Source of the DNA: Microbacterium sp. Root180
Lineage (GTDB): Bacteria > Actinomycetota > Actinomycetes > Actinomycetales > Microbacteriaceae
Assembly: GCF_001428485.1 (NCBI RefSeq)
Contig: NZ_LMHS01000003.1
Location: 1,141,350 to 1,205,349 of the forward strand
Direction: 5' to 3'
DNA: 64,000 nucleotides
Both the position numbers and the translations under genes were made by a program. Every line of letters starts with the position of its first letter. Position 1 is the stretch's first letter. The notes beneath the pieces were generated by a model. It made no database searches, was not told the origin of the DNA, and saw only the letters and a program-made list of their open reading frames with translations. This document shows, piece by piece, positions 35,249 to 44,571 of the stretch.

Positions 35249-36642
35249 CACCACGAGATCGCCGCCCCGCTGAGCGCCACGACCTCAGCGCCGTCCGCGA
35301 TCTCGAGCACGCGCGTCTCGGAGCGCTCCGGCAGGGGCAGCTGGTACGTGTCGTAGGGGTTCGACACGGCGTCGGGCGCGACCAGCACCGCGGCGTAGCG
35401 CGCGCTGGGCGATACGCACACCTGGAGCACGGCATCGGTCTCCGGGACCTCTGCGAGCAGGCGGGTCGCACCGTCGGGGGCGACGAGCGCGATGGCGGTG
35501 CGCCCGGTGGGCGTGCCGTCGGAATCGAGCACTGCGGCCGCGCGGATCGTCGAGCCGTCGGGGAGTGGGGTGACGGTGGTCACCGGACCGATGTCGTCCG
35601 CCGGCGCGACGAGCGGCGTCTCGCTCGCGTCCGTGAGGTCGATGGAGGCCATGCCGTCGACACGCTCCACGACGGCCTCGGACGACCCACGGGCGACACC
35701 CTCGATCGTGATCGCGGTCCCGATCGGCGTCGCCCCCTCGCCCGCAGGCCCCGTCAGCAGCAGTGAACCGTCGAACGGGAGGAGCAGGATGCTGTCGGTG
35801 TCGGGCACGAACCGCCAGTCGGCGATGCGGGAATCGGCGCCGTCGACGACGACCGGCTGCGGGGCGCCATCCGGATCCTTCAGCGACGACGTGAACAGCC
35901 GGCTCTCGCGGCCACCTTCGGCGCCGAGGCCGGTGTCGGTGAACGTGTAGCCCACGACGTCTCCGCGGTCGGCGCTCTGCAGGTTCGACACGTACCCGTC
36001 GCCGGGCAGCGGCAGGTCGCGCGGATCCGAGCCGTCGAGATCGGTCATGATGAGCCCCGCGCGGTCGTCCTCCGTGCGGACGGACACCACGAGGTGGGTG
36101 GCGGTGGCCCGGAAGTCCTCGATATGGGGATGCGTGTAGACGGCGACGGCGTTCTCGCCCGTCAGGTCGGTGCGGAAGATCGTGTCGCCGTCGGGGCCGC
36201 GCTGCAGCAGCTCGACCTGCACCGGCGGTGTGCGGAACGTCTCGGTGAGCGTCGCCGTGGGGCCGCCGCCGAGTCCCTCGAGGTCCGAGAGGACGACGGT
36301 GTACTCGGTGTCGTCCCACAGCGGCAGCGCGAAGCGCACGCCCACACTGCGGCCGGCGGTGTCCACCGCGAACGGCGTCGCGGGCGTGACGGTCACCTGC
36401 GCGGGGTCGACCTCGGCGAGCGACTGCGTCGTGGTCACGATCAGACGGGAGCCGGATGCCGCGACGGCCGCCTCCGGATCGACCTGCACGTCCGTCACGC
36501 GCGGGCCCTGGGCCACGCTGGCCGCCGCACCGGCCAGTCCCAGCACCACGAGCACGCCGACCACGAGGACGAAGGCGCCCGCGAAGGCGCGGCCACGCCG
36601 GCGGCGACCCCGGGCACGGCGGGTCGCCGGCTCAGTACTCAT
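35230..36642 (-). CDS. Membrane-anchored beta-rich protein at the end of the zinc island
   Basis: I do not recognise this 470-residue protein. An Arg-rich cytoplasmic start and one membrane segment (FAGAFVLVVGVLVVLGLAGA) lead to an Ig-like stretch (about 50-140). A series of repeated strands follows that reads like a beta-propeller, with blade-like units such as LIMTDLDGSDPRDLPL and WRFVPDTDSILLLPFDG. It overlaps the TIGR03943-type gene by 11 bases, so it is co-translated with probable metal-transport components. That link is the only clue to its role. Confidence 0.75.
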   Translation of the reverse strand: MSTEPATRRARGRRRRGRAFAGAFVLVVGVLVVLGLAGAAASVAQGPRVTDVQVDPEAAVAASGSRLIVTTTQSLAEVDPAQVTVTPATPFAVDTAGRSVGVRFALPLWDDTEYTVVLSDLEGLGGGPTATLTETFRTPPVQVELLQRGPDGDTIFRTDLTGENAVAVYTHPHIEDFRATATHLVVSVRTEDDRAGLIMTDLDGSDPRDLPLPGDGYVSNLQSADRGDVVGYTFTDTGLGAEGGRESRLFTSSLKDPDGAPQPVVVDGADSRIADWRFVPDTDSILLLPFDGSLLLTGPAGEGATPIGTAITIEGVARGSSEAVVERVDGMASIDLTDASETPLVAPADDIGPVTTVTPLPDGSTIRAAAVLDSDGTPTGRTAIALVAPDGATRLLAEVPETDAVLQVCVSPSARYAAVLVAPDAVSNPYDTYQLPLPERSETRVLEIADGAEVVALSGAAISWCQVPPG

Positions 36643-37423
36643 ACGGATCCTCGGGCTCGTCGATGAGCTCGACGCTGTCGGCGTCGATCTCGAGCCGCCC
36701 GTCCGAGGTGGAGCGCACGGTGCCCGTCACGGTGACCCACTGTCCCGTGTCGGGAATCTCCTGGTCGCTCACCGGGATGGTCGCCGGCTGCGCGTCGATC
36801 ACGCAGTGCGTGACGACCAGACGCGTCAGGTCGAACGCATCGCCCTCGCTGGGTGTGACGAAGCCGGTGAGCTCGATCGGATCGCCGTCGAACGCATCGG
36901 GATTCGTCGCCGTCGCGAACACCGTCGCCCACTCACCGACCCCGAAGGACGACGTGTCACCGGTCGCGGCGAGGGTGACCGCATCCGCTCCCGCGAACAG
37001 CGGCGTCCCGCCGACGTCGCGCGACATCGCGAGTTCGGCGGACAGCGACGCGGGAGGAAGCACGAGCGTGAGGACGACGACGCCGGATGCCGCCACCCCG
37101 CCCACGACGGTCGCTGCGACCCCCCACGGGTTGCGCGGATGCCCCACCTCGTCGTGGTCGTGGTCGTGGTCGTGAGTGTCCACACTCAACGCGACAGGGC
37201 CGTGGTCGTGGCCGTGATCGGCCTCGGCGCCCAGCGGGAGCGCGAAGGACGCGACGGCGCCGACGAGGGCCACGACCGACATCGACACGGCGAACCACGT
37301 CGAGTCGGGGTTGATGTAGAGCGCGAGTCGCCCCGTCACCGCGAGGGTGATCGTGACGACCGCGAGTACCGCCGTCAGCCCGACCCCGAGCCACCGCGTG
37401 CCGATCCACTCCGCCCTACGCAA
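36632..37423 (-). CDS. TIGR03943/YcgQ-like membrane protein with His-rich loop
   Basis: Partner of the upstream permease, 263 residues. Two N-terminal membrane segments, then a cytoplasmic loop very rich in His and Asp (DHGHDHGP ... THDHDHDHDE, about residues 68-92), a third segment, and an extracytoplasmic domain with the family core RLVVTHCVIDAQPATIPV. The pairing with a YraQ-type permease is conserved in many bacteria and is usually taken as a metal-related transport system. It overlaps both neighbours in the operon. Confidence 0.85.
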   Translation of the reverse strand: MRRAEWIGTRWLGVGLTAVLAVVTITLAVTGRLALYINPDSTWFAVSMSVVALVGAVASFALPLGAEADHGHDHGPVALSVDTHDHDHDHDEVGHPRNPWGVAATVVGGVAASGVVVLTLVLPPASLSAELAMSRDVGGTPLFAGADAVTLAATGDTSSFGVGEWATVFATATNPDAFDGDPIELTGFVTPSEGDAFDLTRLVVTHCVIDAQPATIPVSDQEIPDTGQWVTVTGTVRSTSDGRLEIDADSVELIDEPEDPYEY

Positions 37424-38438
37424 GGAGGTTCACCACCGTCCCGATGAAGAACGACGAGACAATCACGACGACCACGATCCCCGCGATCGTGCGCGTGGTG
37501 AACGTCGTGCGCATGAGCGCGAGCATCTTGACGTCGACGAGCGGACCCACGAGGAGGAACGCCACGATCGCGCCGGGGGTGAAGGTCGACGCGAACGACA
37601 GGGCGAAGAACGCGTCGACGTTCGAGCAGATCGCGACGACCATCGCCAGCGCCATCATCGCCACGATGGAGAGCGCCGGGTTGGAGCCGATCGCGACCAG
37701 CGCCTCGCGCGGGATCAGCACCTGCACCGCGCCGGCGAGCGCCGAGCCGATCACGAGCGCCGGCATCACCGCGCGCAGCTCGATGACGAACTGCGCGAGC
37801 GTGCGCCGGCCCCTGCCGCCGGGCTCGTGCACGACGAGCTCGCAGGTGTCGCGGAACCGATCGGTCAGCAGGGCGTCGGGCGAGGGATGGCGGCTGTAGA
37901 GCCAGCCGATGAGGTTGGCGATGAGGTATCCGCCGACGAGGCGGGCGATCAGGATGCCGTCGCTGAAGCCGAACGCCTGGTGCGTCGTGATGATGACGAT
38001 CGGGTTCACGATGGGCGCTGCGATGAGGAACGTCATCGTCTCGGGCACCGAGAACCCGCGCATCAGCAGACCCCGCGCGAACGGGACGTTGCCGCACTCG
38101 CACACCGGCACGACCATGCCCAGCAGCGACAGGACGGCACGGCGGGCCCACGCCCGGCGCGGCATCCATCGTTCGATCACCCCGGGCGGAACCCAGACCT
38201 GCACGACGATCGAGAGCACGACGCCCAGGATCACGAACGGCAGGGACTCGATGAGCACGCTGATCGCGAGCGTCAGTCCGTCCTGCGCACGCGTGGGGAG
38301 CGAGGCGGGGAACAGCGTCGGAGCGAACGCGTCGATCAGGAACAGCGCCGCGACGACCGCCGCGCCGAGGGCGAGCGCGACGAGAGGCCGCGCCGTCCGT
38401 GGCGGAGCCGCAGCGGAGCGGGTGTCAGTTCGCGTCAC
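37416..38438 (-). CDS. YraQ/DUF318-type permease
   Basis: Polytopic membrane protein of 340 residues with about eight segments. The family signature PVCECGNVPFARGLL (cysteines near residue 110) and APIVNPIVIITT are present. A cytoplasmic loop separates two halves. The substrate is unproven in this family; the location after a Fur-type regulator and before a His-rich partner argues for a metal ion or metal complex. GTG start inside the zur gene (14-bp overlap). Confidence 0.87.
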   Translation of the reverse strand: MTRTDTRSAAAPPRTARPLVALALGAAVVAALFLIDAFAPTLFPASLPTRAQDGLTLAISVLIESLPFVILGVVLSIVVQVWVPPGVIERWMPRRAWARRAVLSLLGMVVPVCECGNVPFARGLLMRGFSVPETMTFLIAAPIVNPIVIITTHQAFGFSDGILIARLVGGYLIANLIGWLYSRHPSPDALLTDRFRDTCELVVHEPGGRGRRTLAQFVIELRAVMPALVIGSALAGAVQVLIPREALVAIGSNPALSIVAMMALAMVVAICSNVDAFFALSFASTFTPGAIVAFLLVGPLVDVKMLALMRTTFTTRTIAGIVVVVIVSSFFIGTVVNLLA

Positions 38439-38835
38439 GCTCGTCCCGGGCTCGGGCGCACGACGCGCACAGCCCGAAGATGTCGACGATGTGCTCGGCG
38501 TCGCGGAAGCCGTGGTTCTCGGCCGTCCGACGCGCCCACTGCTCGACGTCCGTCGCCTCGATCTCGACGGTCAGTCCGCAGCTGCGGCAGATGAGGTGGT
38601 GGTGGTGCCCGGTGCTCGTGCAGGCGCGGTAGAGGGCTTCGCCCTCGGGGCTCTGCAGGGAGTCGGCGTCGCCCTGGGCGGCCAGGCCCGCCAGCGCGCG
38701 GTACACGGTCGCGAGGCCGATGCCCGTGTTCTCGTCCCGCAGCGTCGCGTGGAGGGACTGCGCGCTCACGAAGCCGGAGGCGTCGGCGAGCGCCTCGCGC
38801 ACGCGATCGCGCTGCCACGTGTTGCGCTGGGCCAT
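38425..38835 (-). CDS. zur: Fur-family metal regulator, probably Zur
   Basis: A 136-residue regulator with a winged helix (TGIGLATVYRALAGLAAQG) and the dimer domain HHHHLICRSCG. Two CxxC pairs (CRSC and CASC) hold the structural zinc. The setting next to znuABC and a matching palindrome before znuA point to zinc sensing rather than iron. ATG 38835 lies seven bases after TAGACT, so zur may have its own leaderless promoter despite the 56-nt gap from znuB. If zinc-loaded it would repress the whole island. Confidence 0.87.
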   Translation of the reverse strand: MAQRNTWQRDRVREALADASGFVSAQSLHATLRDENTGIGLATVYRALAGLAAQGDADSLQSPEGEALYRACTSTGHHHHLICRSCGLTVEIEATDVEQWARRTAENHGFRDAEHIVDIFGLCASCARARDERDAN

Positions 38836-38891
38836 GCCCGGAAGTCTACCGGCGGCCCCTGGACGTCGCCCCGGCGCGGGCCTGGCGACCG

Positions 38892-39761
38892 TCATGCGTG
38901 AGCGGGCTCCGGCGTCACCCGGTTGCGACGCGAGCCGATGCCGCGGCACACGAGGTAGATCACGAACGAGATCGTGGTGATGTACGGGCTCACGGGCAGC
39001 GTGCCCATGATCGCGAGCAGGATGCCGCCCACGGCCGACACGAACCCGAAGACGGCTGCGAGCACCGGCACCGAGAGCGGTCCGGTCGCGATCCGCATGG
39101 CCGCCGCGGCCGGGGTGACGAGCAGCGCCATCACCAGCAGCGCGCCGATGATGTGCACGGCGACCGCGACGATGAGTCCGAGCAGGAGCATGAAGGCGAG
39201 CGACACCGCCGTCGTCGGCACGCCGCGGGCGGCGGCGGACTGCGGATCGAGCGAGTCGAAGCGCAGCGGCCGCCAGATCGAGAGCAGTCCGAGCAGCACG
39301 ACACCGCTGATCAGGACGAGCCAGCCCAGCTGATCGGACTGCACCGACACGATCTGACCGGTGAGGAGGCTGAAGCGGTTCGCGCTGCGGCCGTCGTAGA
39401 GCGAGAGGAACAGGATGCCCAGTCCCAGGCCGAACGGCATGAGCACGCCGATGATCGAGTTGCGGTCGCGCGCGCGTGCACCCAGCCACCCGATGATCGC
39501 GGCGGCGATGAGGGACCCCACGATCGATCCGGTGACGACGTCCCACCCGATCAGCAGCGCCGCGGCAGCGCCCGCGAACGAGAGCTCGCTGATGCCGTGC
39601 ACCGCGAAGGCCATGTCGCGCTGCATCACGAGGACGCCGATGAGGCCTCCGACGAGCCCGAGCACGGCCCCCGCCCAGACCGAGTTGGAGACCAGCGCGA
39701 GGATGTCGCCGTAGACGGGCAGGCCGCCGAACATGGCATCCGCGACGTCGTCCCAGTTCAT
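38892..39761 (-). CDS. znuB: Zinc ABC transporter permease ZnuB
   Basis: Membrane channel of 289 residues for zinc (possibly manganese) import. About eight membrane segments of the ABC-3 family are visible, with the characteristic FAVHGISELSFAGAAAALL and ALLVMALLVTPAAAAM. The ATG overlaps the stop of znuC by 4 nt. The gene ends 56 nt before zur. Confidence 0.92.
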   Translation of the reverse strand: MNWDDVADAMFGGLPVYGDILALVSNSVWAGAVLGLVGGLIGVLVMQRDMAFAVHGISELSFAGAAAALLIGWDVVTGSIVGSLIAAAIIGWLGARARDRNSIIGVLMPFGLGLGILFLSLYDGRSANRFSLLTGQIVSVQSDQLGWLVLISGVVLLGLLSIWRPLRFDSLDPQSAAARGVPTTAVSLAFMLLLGLIVAVAVHIIGALLVMALLVTPAAAAMRIATGPLSVPVLAAVFGFVSAVGGILLAIMGTLPVSPYITTISFVIYLVCRGIGSRRNRVTPEPAHA

Positions 39762-40573
39762 GCGTGGTCCTCGTCGTGGTGATGGTGGTGGGATGCCTCG
39801 GCATCCGGTGCTCCCACGACCACCAGCCGGTCGCCGGCGCGCAGCACGAAGACCGGGGCGCCGTACAGGTCCGTCAGCGTCTTCGAGGTGAGCACCTCGT
39901 CGGGGGTTCCGAGCGTGAACCGGCCGCCTGCGAGATAGAGGATGCGGTCGACCTTGCCGAGCACCGGGTTGATGTCGTGGGTCACGAGCAGGACCGCGGC
40001 ATCCTTCTCCCGTCGATGGCGGTCGATGAGCCCGATCAGGGCCTGCTGGTTGGCGAGATCGAGGCTGGTCAGCGGCTCGTCGCACAGCAGCAGGCCGGGT
40101 TCGTCGGCGAGTGCCTGTCCGGCGCGCAGCCGCTGCTGCTCCCCGCCCGACAGCTCGCCCACGGGCCGGTCGGCGAAGGCACGCGCGCCGACCGCGTCGA
40201 TGAGGGCGTCGACGTGCGCGGCGTCGCCCTTGCGCGGGACCGGCAGTCCGAAGCGATGCCCCGAGACCCCGAGGGTCACCAGGTCGCGGCCGCGCAGCGC
40301 CGTGTCGGGCGGCAGCGGACGGGACTGCGGAAGGTAGCCGACCCGCCGGTTGCCGCGGGCGCGGACGGGCTCGCCGAGGACAGCGATGGATCCGCCGCTC
40401 AACGGCTCGAGCCCGAGGATCGCCCGCAGCAGGGTGGTCTTGCCCGAGCCACTCGGGCCGAGCACCGCGACGAGCTCGCCGGGGCTCACGGTGAGGTCGA
40501 GCCCCGACCACAGCTCGAGATCGCCGCGACGCAGCGAGGCGTCGCGGATCTCGAGGGCCGGTGCCGCACTCAT
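39758..40573 (-). CDS. znuC: Zinc ABC transporter ATP-binding protein ZnuC
   Basis: ATPase of the zinc importer, 271 residues. Walker A is GPSGSGKTT, the signature is LSGGEQQR, Walker B is LLLCDEPLTSLD and the H-loop is LVTHDI. The C-terminus carries five consecutive histidines followed by acidic residues (ASHHHHHDEDHA), a likely zinc-sensing or chelating tail. Coupled by 4-nt overlaps to both znuA and znuB. ATG 40573 was chosen over an upstream in-frame start inside znuA. Confidence 0.92.
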   Translation of the reverse strand: MSAAPALEIRDASLRRGDLELWSGLDLTVSPGELVAVLGPSGSGKTTLLRAILGLEPLSGGSIAVLGEPVRARGNRRVGYLPQSRPLPPDTALRGRDLVTLGVSGHRFGLPVPRKGDAAHVDALIDAVGARAFADRPVGELSGGEQQRLRAGQALADEPGLLLCDEPLTSLDLANQQALIGLIDRHRREKDAAVLLVTHDINPVLGKVDRILYLAGGRFTLGTPDEVLTSKTLTDLYGAPVFVLRAGDRLVVVGAPDAEASHHHHHDEDHA

Positions 40574-41583
40574 GCGTCCAGTGCGTCCTTCAACGCGTCG
40601 ACGTTCGCCTGCATCCACGAGAGGTAAGTCTGGCCCTTCGGAAGCGTCTCCGAGAACGCGACGGTCGGGATGCCGCGCCCGTCGGCTTCGCCCACGATCT
40701 GGGCGGTCTCGGCGCCGGCGGTCTGCGCATTGGTGGCGACGACGGCCACCTCGCCGCTGTCGAGGACCTTCAGCGACTCGAGGAGCGTCGCGGGCGGCAC
40801 GTCCTGGCCCTCCTCGACGGCCTCGCTGAACGCCTCGGGGGTCACGTCCTCGAGGCCGGCGGCGGCGAGAAGATACCCCGGGACGGGCTCCGTCGCGAAC
40901 GCCTGGGCACCGCTGTGAGCCGCGTCGATCTCGGCGAGGCCGGCCTCGACGCTCTCGATCCCGGCGGCGAAGGCCTCGGCGTTGGCCGCGTACGTCGCGG
41001 CGTTGGTGGGATCGAGCTCCGACAGCTCGGCGGCGATGGCGTCTGCGACGTGCGCGATCGTGTGCGGGTCGTACCAGACGTGCTCGTTGAACCCCTCGAC
41101 GTGGTCGTGGTCGTGGTCGTCGGCGTGGTCGTCCTCGTGTGAGTCGTCGTCCTGGAGGTCGTCGTCGTGGGCGTCGCCGTCCGCCGACTCCTCTTCGTGA
41201 CCGTCGTTCTCCGGCCAGTCATGGGAGTGCTCGACCGCCGTGATGACGGGCGCTTCGCTGCCGCTCGCCTCGATCAGCGCGTCGACGAACGCGTCGTAGC
41301 CCCCGCCGTTCTCGATGACGAGGTCGGCCTTCGCCATCGTCAGCTGATCCCGTGCCGACGCCTCGAACGAGTGCGGGTCCTGCGACTCGTTCGTCACGAT
41401 CGAGGTGACCTCGACGAGGTCGCCGCCGATCTCCTCGGCGACCTGCCCGTAGACGTTGGTCGACGCGACGACCGACAGGGTCCCGTCGTCGCCCGCGGCG
41501 GTTCCGCTCGCGCATCCCGCGAGGACGAGGGCGGATGCCGCGGCCAGGCCGAGCAGCGGGAGGGAGCGGCGGAGCGGCGTCAT
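40570..41583 (-). CDS. znuA: Zinc-binding lipoprotein ZnuA
   Basis: Extracytoplasmic zinc receptor of 337 residues. Lipoprotein signal with lipobox LAGC. The cluster-9 fold shows the metal-binding histidine in SQDPHSFEAS and a second in HVWYDPHTIAHV. A His/Asp-rich flexible loop lies between them (about residues 120-165), as usual for zinc-specific members. ATG 41583 follows a TACGGT -10 box by six bases. A Zur-like palindrome covers the region upstream of the -10. Confidence 0.94.
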   Translation of the reverse strand: MTPLRRSLPLLGLAAASALVLAGCASGTAAGDDGTLSVVASTNVYGQVAEEIGGDLVEVTSIVTNESQDPHSFEASARDQLTMAKADLVIENGGGYDAFVDALIEASGSEAPVITAVEHSHDWPENDGHEEESADGDAHDDDLQDDDSHEDDHADDHDHDHVEGFNEHVWYDPHTIAHVADAIAAELSELDPTNAATYAANAEAFAAGIESVEAGLAEIDAAHSGAQAFATEPVPGYLLAAAGLEDVTPEAFSEAVEEGQDVPPATLLESLKVLDSGEVAVVATNAQTAGAETAQIVGEADGRGIPTVAFSETLPKGQTYLSWMQANVDALKDALDA

Positions 41584-41589
41584 GCCTCC

Positions 41590-41595
41590 ACCGTA
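41590..41595 (-). promoter_or_regulatory. -10 box TACGGT, leaderless start of znuA
   Basis: TACGGT on the minus strand, six bases (GGAGGC), ATG. The Zur-like site starts eight bases further upstream. Confidence 0.55.
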
Positions 41596-41602
41596 ACGCT
41601 AT

Positions 41603-41617
41603 TGATAATCGTTCTCA
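41603..41617 (-). promoter_or_regulatory. Zur-box candidate upstream of znuA
   Basis: TGAGAACGATTATCA on the minus strand is a 15-base near-perfect inverted repeat (TGA-n-AA ... TT-n-TCA) in the form of bacterial Zur/Fur operators of the TGATAATnATTATCA kind. It is AT-rich in a GC-rich setting and lies over the expected -35 of znuA, so metal-loaded repressor would block RNA polymerase. Confidence 0.7.
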
Positions 41618-41631
41618 AATCGGCCGGAGTG

Positions 41632-42129
41632 CTACCAGCCGAACGAGCCCGGGATGCCCTTGAAGGGACCGGCCACCCCCGACGTGATCCAGCCGCCGTA
41701 GAACTCTCCGGGCTGCGGCGTGACCGCCTCGCCGCCCAGCTCGCAGACATCCATCGGCCGCGCGTACACGGCCACGCGTCCGGTCAGCACCTCGAATCCG
41801 GCGGACGGGCTCGGGTAGTGCCACGCCGCCCTTCGTGCGGTGACCCCGCCGCCGCGCACGTCGAAGTAGCGGGCCGACCCCTTGAACTCGCAGAACGAAC
41901 TGCCCGCCGCGCCGAGAAGTGCTCCCTCGGCGAACGCCGCGATCGGCAGGTAGTAGACCGGTGGATGACTCGTCTCGAGCACGCGCACGATGTCATCGGT
42001 GTCGACCACGACCTCGCCTCCGAGGCGGATCACGGCGCGCTGGGTGATGCGCTCGACGCGCGGCGGTCGCGGATAGTCCCACACGGACTCCTGGCCGGGA
42101 GCGGTGGGATCTGGGGCAGGAGGTCTCAC
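41632..42129 (-). CDS. DUF427 protein
   Basis: A 165-residue cytosolic protein of the DUF427 family, with the typical [32 protein letters not shown] and the tail [17 protein letters not shown]. The function is unknown. GTG 42129 lies six bases after TACGCT with no ribosome binding site, so the longer upstream open frame is not used. Confidence 0.85.
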   Translation of the reverse strand: MRPPAPDPTAPGQESVWDYPRPPRVERITQRAVIRLGGEVVVDTDDIVRVLETSHPPVYYLPIAAFAEGALLGAAGSSFCEFKGSARYFDVRGGGVTARRAAWHYPSPSAGFEVLTGRVAVYARPMDVCELGGEAVTPQPGEFYGGWITSGVAGPFKGIPGSFGW

Positions 42130-42135
42130 CCTTTC

Positions 42136-42141
42136 AGCGTA
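42136..42141 (-). promoter_or_regulatory. -10 box TACGCT, leaderless start of the DUF427 gene
   Basis: TACGCT on the minus strand, six bases, GTG. No Shine-Dalgarno sequence. Confidence 0.5.
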
Positions 42142-42167
42142 GGTCGCCGCCGCACGGCCGGGGCCGG

Positions 42168-43586
42168 CTAGCGGCCGAGCTCCTCGAGCCAGCGGAGCCA
42201 CACCTCGCTGACGGTGGGATAGGCGGGGACGGCGTGCCACAGGCGGTCGATCGGCACCTCGCCGACGATCGAGATCGTCGCCGAATGCAGGAGCTCGGCG
42301 ACGTCGGGACCGACGAACGTGGCCCCGACCAGCACCCGCCTGCGCTCGTCGAAGATCGCACGAGCCCGGCCCTGGTAGTGATCGGCGTGGGTGCTCGCGC
42401 CCGAGACCCACGACAGGTCGTAGTCGACGACCCGGATGCCGAGCCCGGCCGCCGTCGCGGACGCCTCGGTGTGCCCGACCGACGCCACCTCGGGATCGGT
42501 GAACGTCACCTGGGGCACGGCGGAGTGGTCGGCGGTGGCGACGTGACGGCCCCACGGGGCATCGTCCACGTCGCCTCCGCGCGCTCGCGCGGCGATGACG
42601 TCGCCGGCGGCACGTGCCTGGTACTTGCCCTGATGCGTGAGGAGTGCGCGATGGGTGACGTCGCCGACGGCGTACAGCCAGTCGAAGCCGCGCACGCGGA
42701 GGGTGTCGTCGACGTCGAGCCATGAGCCCGGCGCGAGTCCGACGCTCTCGAGCCCCACGTCGCCTGTCCGCGGCACGCGTCCGGTGGCGACGAGCACCTC
42801 GGCCGCCCGCACCTGCGACCCATCGGACAGGGTAAGCACGACGTCGCCGTCCGGTTCACGCGACGCCGTCTCGACGTCGACGCCGGTCCGCACCTCGGCT
42901 CCGGCATTCCGCAGCGCCTCGACGACGGCCTCGCCCGCGAACGGCTCCATCGACCCGAGCAGACCCGACCGTGCGATGAGCGTGACCGCGCATCCGAATG
43001 ACGCGAAGAGGGTGGCCATCTCGCACCCCACGACTCCGCCTCCGAGGATCGCGAGGGACGAAGGCACATCTCGCACGCCCGTGGCGTCGCGGCTCGTCCA
43101 GGGTGCGGCATCCTTCAGTCCCTCGATGTCGGGAAGGAGCGCCGCCGATCCCGTCGACACGACGACCGCGTGACGAGCGGCCAGGACGACCTCCTCGCCG
43201 CCGGGGTCGGTGACGGTGACCTCCCGCTCGGCGGTCAGGCGACCGTGCCCGCGCACGAGATCGATGCCGGCACCGCGGAGCCAGTCGACCTGCGACGTGT
43301 CGTCCCAGTCGTGCACGATCGCATCGCGACGCCGCAGCGCGGCCGCCACGTCGACGGATCCGGTGACCGCCTGCCGCGCGCCGTCCACATCACGCGCCGC
43401 CCGCAGCGCCGCACCGCTGCGCAGCAGCGTCTTCGACGGCATGCAGGCCCAGTAGGAGCACTCGCCGCCGACGAGCTCGCTCTCCACGACGGCGACGGAG
43501 AGGCCGCCCTGCTTCGCCCTGTCGGCGACGTTCTCACCCACCGGACCGGCACCGATCACCACGAGGTCGTACTCCCGAGCTGCCAT
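42168..43586 (-). CDS. Flavin disulfide reductase (dihydrolipoamide/mercuric reductase family)
   Basis: Homodimeric FAD enzyme of 472 residues. FAD site [16 protein letters not shown], redox-active disulfide in [13 protein letters not shown] (C-x4-C), NAD(P) site [18 protein letters not shown], second FAD motif LYAVGDVTH. The C-terminal [10 protein letters not shown] is where dihydrolipoamide dehydrogenases place the catalytic His. The unusual SYW in the disulfide loop sets it apart from housekeeping Lpd. It could serve as E3 for the dehydrogenase 5 kb away, but nothing in the sequence proves it. Leaderless-type start after TACCGT (seven bases). Confidence 0.85.
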   Translation of the reverse strand: MAAREYDLVVIGAGPVGENVADRAKQGGLSVAVVESELVGGECSYWACMPSKTLLRSGAALRAARDVDGARQAVTGSVDVAAALRRRDAIVHDWDDTSQVDWLRGAGIDLVRGHGRLTAEREVTVTDPGGEEVVLAARHAVVVSTGSAALLPDIEGLKDAAPWTSRDATGVRDVPSSLAILGGGVVGCEMATLFASFGCAVTLIARSGLLGSMEPFAGEAVVEALRNAGAEVRTGVDVETASREPDGDVVLTLSDGSQVRAAEVLVATGRVPRTGDVGLESVGLAPGSWLDVDDTLRVRGFDWLYAVGDVTHRALLTHQGKYQARAAGDVIAARARGGDVDDAPWGRHVATADHSAVPQVTFTDPEVASVGHTEASATAAGLGIRVVDYDLSWVSGASTHADHYQGRARAIFDERRRVLVGATFVGPDVAELLHSATISIVGEVPIDRLWHAVPAYPTVSEVWLRWLEELGR

Positions 43587-43746
43587 GCGTTCCACGGTAT
43601 CGGCGCATCCCGACGTCGGGGCCGGCAATCCGTTCATTCGTCCGCGCCGAAGAATGCACACCTTCCGGACGCGGTCAATACTTCGCGCGCGGGGCCCCCG
43701 ATGTCCCCGGGCTGTGGAAGGCTGGGAGACCCGCCGAAAGGACACA

Positions 43747-44571
43747 ATGGCGATCGAGTTCCGATCCGTCAGCAAGCGCTTCGCCGACGGCACGCTGGCG
43801 GTGGACGAGTTCAGTCTGGTCATCCCGGCGCACCGGGTCACCGTCCTCGTCGGCTCGTCCGGCTGCGGCAAGACCACGCTCCTGCGCATGATCAATCGCC
43901 TCGTCGAGCCGACCGGCGGCGAGATCGCCATCGACGACGAGCCGATCGCGGGTCGCGATCCGGTGGCGCTCCGCCGCGGCATCGGCTACGTGCTGCAGAA
44001 CGCGGGGCTGCTCCCGCACTTCAGCGTCGTCGACAACATCGCGACCGTCCCGGTCCTCTCCGGGGTCGCGCGCAAGGTCGCCCGCAAGCGGGCGCTCGAG
44101 CTCATGGACGTGGTCGGCCTCGACCGCGCGCTCGCCGAGCGCTACCCGGCTCAGCTCTCCGGGGGCCAGCAGCAGCGCGTGGGGGTCGCCCGGGCGCTGG
44201 CCGTCGATCCGAACATCCTGCTGATGGACGAGCCCTTCGGCGCGGTCGACCCGATCGTCCGCAAAGAGCTGCAGGCCGAGATCCTCCGCCTGCAGCGGGA
44301 GCTCGACAAGACCATCGTGTTCGTGACGCACGACATCGACGAGGCGTTCCTGCTCGGCGACCAGGTCGTGATCCTCGAGAAGGGCGCGAAGATCGCTCAA
44401 GTCGGCACCCCCGACGAGATCACCGAGCACCCTGCGAGCGAATTCGTCGCCAGCTTCATCGGGGCCGACAGGGGCGCGCGGTCGCTGCGTCGCAAGGAGA
44501 CCCCGAACGGCGTCGTGGTCGTCGACTCCGCCGGTCGCACGCAGGGGGTGCTCATGGAGGACGCCCCGTGA
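43747..44571 (+). CDS. OpuC-type compatible-solute ABC transporter ATPase
   Basis: ATPase of a glycine betaine/carnitine/choline importer, 274 residues. Walker A is GSSGCGKTT, the signature is LSGGQQQR, Walker B is ILLMDEPFGAVD, H-loop FVTHDI. It lacks the CBS domains that some OpuCA proteins carry. ATG 43747 has GAAAGGACA upstream. Four tightly packed genes follow the order ATPase, permease, permease, binding protein. Confidence 0.88.
   Translation: MAIEFRSVSKRFADGTLAVDEFSLVIPAHRVTVLVGSSGCGKTTLLRMINRLVEPTGGEIAIDDEPIAGRDPVALRRGIGYVLQNAGLLPHFSVVDNIATVPVLSGVARKVARKRALELMDVVGLDRALAERYPAQLSGGQQQRVGVARALAVDPNILLMDEPFGAVDPIVRKELQAEILRLQRELDKTIVFVTHDIDEAFLLGDQVVILEKGAKIAQVGTPDEITEHPASEFVASFIGADRGARSLRRKETPNGVVVVDSAGRTQGVLMEDAP

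Noticed and set aside
37150..37190. CRISPR-like or simple-sequence array (GTGGTC repeats)
   Set aside because: It is the His/Asp-rich coding stretch of the TIGR03943-type protein, with no spacers or repeat structure.
43587..43746. Possible regulatory RNA before the OpuC operon
   Set aside because: GC-rich hairpins and a few palindromic words are present, but no conserved riboswitch-like core or terminator could be recognised.
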